This document shows, one piece after another, positions 55,033 to 58,730 of a stretch of 58,730 nt of DNA. The stretch's first letter is position 1, and the number at the start of each line of letters is the position of its first letter. The stretch covers positions 24,001 through 82,730 of the forward strand of contig NZ_AODE01000007.1 in NCBI RefSeq assembly GCF_000525855.1. Reading direction: 5' to 3'. This stretch comes from Listeria cornellensis FSL F6-0969 (GTDB lineage: Bacteria > Bacillota > Bacilli > Lactobacillales > Listeriaceae). Made by a program: the position numbers and the translations under genes. The notes beneath the pieces are model-generated. The model saw only the letters and a list, made by a program, of their open reading frames with translations. It did not search any database and was not told where the DNA came from.

Positions 55033-56169
55033 ATGACAACGATTACAGAAGAACAGAAACAAATCGTGAAATCCACAGCACCAATTTTAAAAGAACACGG
55101 TAAAGAAATCACATCGATTTTTTATAAAAAGATGTTTGAGGCGCATCCCGAGTTACGTAATTATTTCAACCTCACAAACCAAGAAATCGGAACACAACCG
55201 CTCGCTTTGGCGAATACGGTATACTTAGCAGCAGAAAATATCGAGCAGTTAGATGTTTTGCTACCACAAGTTAAAACGATTGCGCATAAACACCGGAGTT
55301 TGACAATTAAGGCAGAACATTATCCGATCGTAGGCGAGTATTTACTAAAAGGAATCGCGGAATATCTCGGTGACGCAGCAACGCCAGAAATTTTGGACGC
55401 TTGGGGCGCGGCATACGGCATTATTGCTGAAATCTTCATTGAAGTAGAGCAGGAAATGTACGACGCACTCGGCGATGAACGAAATCGTGATTTTATCGAA
55501 TTTAAGATTATCAAAAAAGAGAACGTGGCGCCGAATGTTTTCACGTTAGATTTAGCCAGAAATGATGGCGGAGAACTCGTAGCATATGAACCAGGCCAAT
55601 ACCTATCTTTACGCATCAAACTAAAAGAGCTATTCCACAACCGGCAATATAGTTTAACCAAAGCATTCGATGGCGAATCCTATCAAGTTGCGATTAAACA
55701 AGAAAATGAGAAAGAACCAGCAGGCGTAGTTTCCAATCATATTTTTGAAAATTACCACGTTGGTGATACGATTCTTGCTACTCTTCCGGCCGGAGATTTT
55801 GAGCTTGATAAAGCCGCAAATAACCATGTGTTTATCGCAGGAGGCATTGGTATAACACCGATTGCAGCGATGGTTGATAGCCTGGAAATAGGCGACCAAG
55901 CGCAGTTGATCCATTGTGTGAGGACGGAAGAGTACGCCGTATTTGCCGAAGAATTTCAAGAAAAACTGGGCGCACAATATCACCTTTTTGCAGGGAAGAA
56001 TGTGACAAAAGCCGATTTGGAGGAACTTGTGAAACTTGGTGTAACCATTTATTTATGTGGACCTGTTCCGTTTATGCGCGAGATAGAAACAATTTTGTTA
56101 GGATTAGGGCATGTGCAGTCAGCGATTCACTTCGAGGCGTTTCAACCGGCATTAAGCTTAGTAAAATAA
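55033..56169 (+). CDS. hmp: Flavohemoglobin / nitric oxide dioxygenase
   Basis: 378 residues in three parts. The globin domain has Tyr31 in FYKKMF and proximal His85 in IAHKHRSLTIKAEHY. The FAD domain has YEPGQYLSLRI and HNRQYSLT. The NAD domain has FIAGGIGITPIAAM and IYLCGPVPFMREIE. Converts NO to nitrate with O2 and NAD(P)H, protecting against nitrosative stress. Slightly shorter than E. coli Hmp (396) but complete. RBS TTAGGGGG. Confidence 0.93.
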   Translation: MTTITEEQKQIVKSTAPILKEHGKEITSIFYKKMFEAHPELRNYFNLTNQEIGTQPLALANTVYLAAENIEQLDVLLPQVKTIAHKHRSLTIKAEHYPIVGEYLLKGIAEYLGDAATPEILDAWGAAYGIIAEIFIEVEQEMYDALGDERNRDFIEFKIIKKENVAPNVFTLDLARNDGGELVAYEPGQYLSLRIKLKELFHNRQYSLTKAFDGESYQVAIKQENEKEPAGVVSNHIFENYHVGDTILATLPAGDFELDKAANNHVFIAGGIGITPIAAMVDSLEIGDQAQLIHCVRTEEYAVFAEEFQEKLGAQYHLFAGKNVTKADLEELVKLGVTIYLCGPVPFMREIETILLGLGHVQSAIHFEAFQPALSLVK

Positions 56170-56174
56170 TAGTT

Positions 56175-56214
56175 AGAAAGAGATATTTCTGCATGTGGAG
56201 ATATCTCTTTTATA
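56175..56214 (+). terminator. Terminator after hmp
   Basis: AAAGAGATATTTC pairs with GAGATATCTCTTT, followed by TATATTT. Confidence 0.75.
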
Positions 56215-56364
56215 TTTCAATAATATAAGTGTGACTAAAAATACATAAAATAGTTGCAAATACAGGAAAAATTGTATTTTTTCAAACCGCAAAAGTTGGT
56301 ATGCTATTTCTAAAGGTGCCATGTAAAATTAAAGCGCTGAACTTAGAGGGGGGAAAAAAATAAA

Positions 56365-58730
56365 ATGATTATGAAGAAAATAGGGGTTGCATCTGCTGCA
56401 CTTGTTTTATGTGCGGGATTGCCATTACAGACGATTGCAATGGCTTCAGAGAATACACAAAGTTACACGACGAATAAAGCTGAAAATAAATTGAAAGGAT
56501 TACAAGCAGAAAATGAGGACTTCTTTTATGACGTAAGCGACTATTTCTCTGTTGTGCCAGGAACATCGTCTTCCATTAACAGAGATAAAGTGACGATTAC
56601 GCCAAATCTCCCTCGGCAGTCTGGAGGCTTATGGTCAAACCCTGATTATAAGGCAGATTTAACAAAAGATTTCCATTTGGAAGCAGATTTATATATGGGA
56701 AACGATATAAATGGTGCAGACGGTGTGGCCTTTGTTATGCAAAATGATCCGCTAGGTACAGCTGCAATAGGTGGGGAAGGAGAAGGAATAGGTGTTTATT
56801 CAAATAATAGTAGTTATATTAAAAATGCTTTAGCCGTTGAATTCGATACTTACTACAACAGTAGTACAAAGGATCACAATGTCAAGCCTGGTCGCGAACA
56901 TATTGCAATCACAGTTCCGACTGGTGCATCGGTTATTGATCATCATGCTCTTAATATCTTACCAGAAGATGTATATTTAGAAGATGGACAAAGTCATCCA
57001 GTTTCTTTTGATTGGGATGCACTCACAAAAACACTGACATACAAATATCTTTCCTATGAAGGTAGCTATACTGTAGACGATTTGCAAGCGACATTTGGTG
57101 GAACGGAAGTGATTTTCGGCTTCACTGGTTCAACTGGATCACAGAAGAATCTACAAGAATTAACTATCACGAACTTACAAGTCAATGGTATTTCTCCAGT
57201 AATCAAAACAGAGTTACCCGCTGAGGTCGAGGCATCTCAAGTTGTTTCAGTTAAAACAACCATTTCCAATAAAACATTGGATGCTACCAATTTTATGATG
57301 AAACTTCATACGCAACTTGATGAGAAATTTGATGATAATAGTATGACTAATATTCGATTGACACGAAATGACGGTCAAGCATTTTCAGTTTCTAAAGATG
57401 ATTTATTAAACAATAATGTAGAATTACCATTTTTAGATGCATCTAGTGTATTTACATTAACATATGATGTTGCTGTAAAGGCCGATGCTGCTCCAAAAGG
57501 CACAGAGTTAAAAATAATTTCAATAGGAAAAGTAAACGGAGTAAATTATACATCTGAAGCGACGACAAAATTAATTTATATCGGCGCAAAACCAGTTATT
57601 ACAGCAAGCGATATTTCCCTGAAAAAAGGCTCCACGTTCGACCCACTGGATGGCGTGAGCGCGACGGATACCGAAGATGGCAACGTAACAAGCCAAGTGA
57701 AAGTAACCGCGAATAACGTCGACACAAGCAAAGTTGGCACGTATCACGTGACGTATTCTGTCACTGATTCGGACGGAAATACAACAACCAAAACGATTAC
57801 AGTCACAGTAACAAGTACAGACGCACCAACGATTTCCGCAACGGACAAATCTGTCAAAAAAGGCACTACTTTTAACCCGTTAACGGACGTGACCGCAAGT
57901 GATCTCGAAGACGGCAATGTAACAAGTAGCATTCAAGTAACCGCCAACGACGTGAATACAAGCAAAGTTGGAACGTACCATGTGACGTATTCTGTGACCA
58001 ACTCCGAAGGCAATACAACAACGAAAACGATCACAGTAACCGTGACAAGTAACGATGCGCCTGTGATTTCTGCAACCGATAAAACAATGAAAAAAGGCGG
58101 GGCATTCAACCCATTAACAGGCGTGAGCGCAACGGATTCCGAAGATGGCAACGTCACAAGCCAAGTGAAAGTCACCGCGAATAACGTCGACACAAGCAAA
58201 GTAGGCACATATCACGTCACGTATGCAGTGACGGATTCCGATGGCAACACGACAACCAAAACGATCACTGTAACAGTTACAAGTAACGACGCACCAGTCA
58301 TCGAAGCATCTGACATCGTGCAACGCATCCACAACACCTACGACGTGAAGAAAGCAGTCACCGCTTCTGACACAGAAGACGGCGATATCACCAACAAAAT
58401 TACGGTAACAGCCAACGATGTGAACACAGAAAAAGCAGGTGTCTATCACGTGACATACAGCGTGACAGATTCCGATGGCAATACCACAACGAAGACCATC
58501 CAAGTCACCATTTTAACCAACGATGCCCCTGTAATCACAACAAGCGACGTTTACCTGAAAGCAGGCGACACGTTTAACCCACTTGACGGCATCACAGCGA
58601 GTGACCTCGAAGATGGCGATCTAACAGCAAGCATCAAAATCGTATCTACGACTGTAAACATGAAATCCGAAGGGCTATACGCGGTCGTGTATTCCGTGAC
58701 AGATTCCGACGGCAATACGACAACCGTAAC
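56365..58730 (+). CDS. Large secreted protein: L-type lectin-like domain plus Ig-like (DUF5011-type) repeats; cut by the window end
   Basis: At least 788 residues and still open at the last base. Signal peptide (GVASAALVLCAGLPLQTIAMA), then a legume-lectin-like domain of about 210 residues (LYMGNDINGADGVAFVMQND, ALAVEFDTYYN, TLTYKYLSYEGSY, FGFTGSTGSQ). A linker domain of about 130 residues follows. From about 57583 come five repeats of 78 residues (234 bases), each with AxDxxxKKGxxFxPLxxV, SDxEDGNVT and VGTYHVTYSVTDSDGNTTT. Probably a wall-attached adhesin; the anchor (LPXTG or other) would be beyond the window. The ATG at 56371 is a possible alternative start, as GAGGGGGG lies at 56346-56353. 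Confidence 0.85.
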   Translation, partial: MIMKKIGVASAALVLCAGLPLQTIAMASENTQSYTTNKAENKLKGLQAENEDFFYDVSDYFSVVPGTSSSINRDKVTITPNLPRQSGGLWSNPDYKADLTKDFHLEADLYMGNDINGADGVAFVMQNDPLGTAAIGGEGEGIGVYSNNSSYIKNALAVEFDTYYNSSTKDHNVKPGREHIAITVPTGASVIDHHALNILPEDVYLEDGQSHPVSFDWDALTKTLTYKYLSYEGSYTVDDLQATFGGTEVIFGFTGSTGSQKNLQELTITNLQVNGISPVIKTELPAEVEASQVVSVKTTISNKTLDATNFMMKLHTQLDEKFDDNSMTNIRLTRNDGQAFSVSKDDLLNNNVELPFLDASSVFTLTYDVAVKADAAPKGTELKIISIGKVNGVNYTSEATTKLIYIGAKPVITASDISLKKGSTFDPLDGVSATDTEDGNVTSQVKVTANNVDTSKVGTYHVTYSVTDSDGNTTTKTITVTVTSTDAPTISATDKSVKKGTTFNPLTDVTASDLEDGNVTSSIQVTANDVNTSKVGTYHVTYSVTNSEGNTTTKTITVTVTSNDAPVISATDKTMKKGGAFNPLTGVSATDSEDGNVTSQVKVTANNVDTSKVGTYHVTYAVTDSDGNTTTKTITVTVTSNDAPVIEASDIVQRIHNTYDVKKAVTASDTEDGDITNKITVTANDVNTEKAGVYHVTYSVTDSDGNTTTKTIQVTILTNDAPVITTSDVYLKAGDTFNPLDGITASDLEDGDLTASIKIVSTTVNMKSEGLYAVVYSVTDSDGNTTTV

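Noticed and set aside
57744-58503. Minus-strand frames opposite the Ig-like repeats
   Set aside because: They mirror the repeat periodicity of the plus-strand protein and have no independent signals.
57583-58730. Regular 234-base repeats that could suggest a tandem DNA array or CRISPR-like structure
   Set aside because: They are in-frame coding repeats of 78 residues with no spacers; they encode Ig-like domains.
1-58730. tRNA, rRNA, CRISPR or prophage genes
   Set aside because: Looked for cloverleaf-like, conserved rRNA, direct-repeat and phage structural signals; none was convincing.

Overview
The window looks like chromosome of a Listeria-like Firmicute (Listeriaceae). The evidence is gene content and style, not marker genes. 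It has strong AGGAGG-type ribosome sites with frequent TTG/GTG starts and a SAM-I riboswitch. It has a Lin0512-family gene, a BilE/EgtU-type transporter pair with a possible sigma-B promoter, Bacillus-type DeoR control of deoC, CcpA (cre) boxes, and large secreted proteins with Ig-like repeats. No rRNA, tRNA, CRISPR array, phage or transposase gene was seen.

Layout. 0-5 kb: a cation efflux (CDF) gene and a CapA-like gene (both minus), three tandem copies of a structured repeat, a DbpA-type RNA helicase and a MutT-like Nudix hydrolase. 5-8.4 kb: a candidate small RNA, then an AT-rich island with an HNH nuclease and an Eco47II-like type II restriction-modification pair. 8.4-13.7 kb: a phosphoesterase lipoprotein, a long palindrome, a nitroreductase behind a Fur-box-like site, a small conserved protein, and a secreted peptide with its own ABC transporter. 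13.7-20.9 kb: a SAM riboswitch followed by nine genes resembling the B. subtilis snaA-tcy-cmo (ytm/ytn) genes for uptake and oxidative salvage of S-modified cysteines. 20.9-23.7 kb: a MarR regulator, an MFS efflux pump with three matching operators, and a lipoprotein class A beta-lactamase. 24-31 kb: deoxynucleoside catabolism (deoR, deoC, a LacI regulator, nupC, deoB, pdp) with a holin-like type I toxin-antitoxin locus inside. 31-38 kb: a fourth copy of the structured repeat, a DUF1877 gene, egtUA/egtUBC (bilE), Lin0512 plus MarR, a universal stress protein, and a nucleoside transporter with purine nucleoside phosphorylase. 38-45 kb: a ROK regulator, a DUF915 lipoprotein, and RpiR divergent from PTS EIIC - GH4 glycosidase - NagB-like isomerase. 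45-52 kb: an acyltransferase, an Ig-like secreted protein, and a secreted protein with WapA-style repeats and a phospholipase A2-like C-terminus, followed by small membrane proteins, a thioredoxin-like lipoprotein and an orphan gene. 52-56 kb: a second divergent GH4/RpiR pair and a flavohemoglobin. 56.4 kb to the end: an incomplete lectin-like surface protein with 78-residue Ig-like repeats.

Sequence quality matters here. At least 16 otherwise normal genes are broken by single-base indels. Seventeen are +1 in A/T (once G) runs of 5-8 and three are -1 at short A runs. Restoring one base each time rebuilds a full-length family member. This is far more likely to be sequencing or assembly error than gene decay. 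For these genes I give the full span and say where the frame breaks.

The features most worth attention are the structured repeat family, whose stems change in a compensatory way between copies; the WapA-like/PLA2 secreted protein with its neighbours; the type I toxin-antitoxin pair in the deo region; and the duplicated GH4/RpiR modules sharing a candidate operator.
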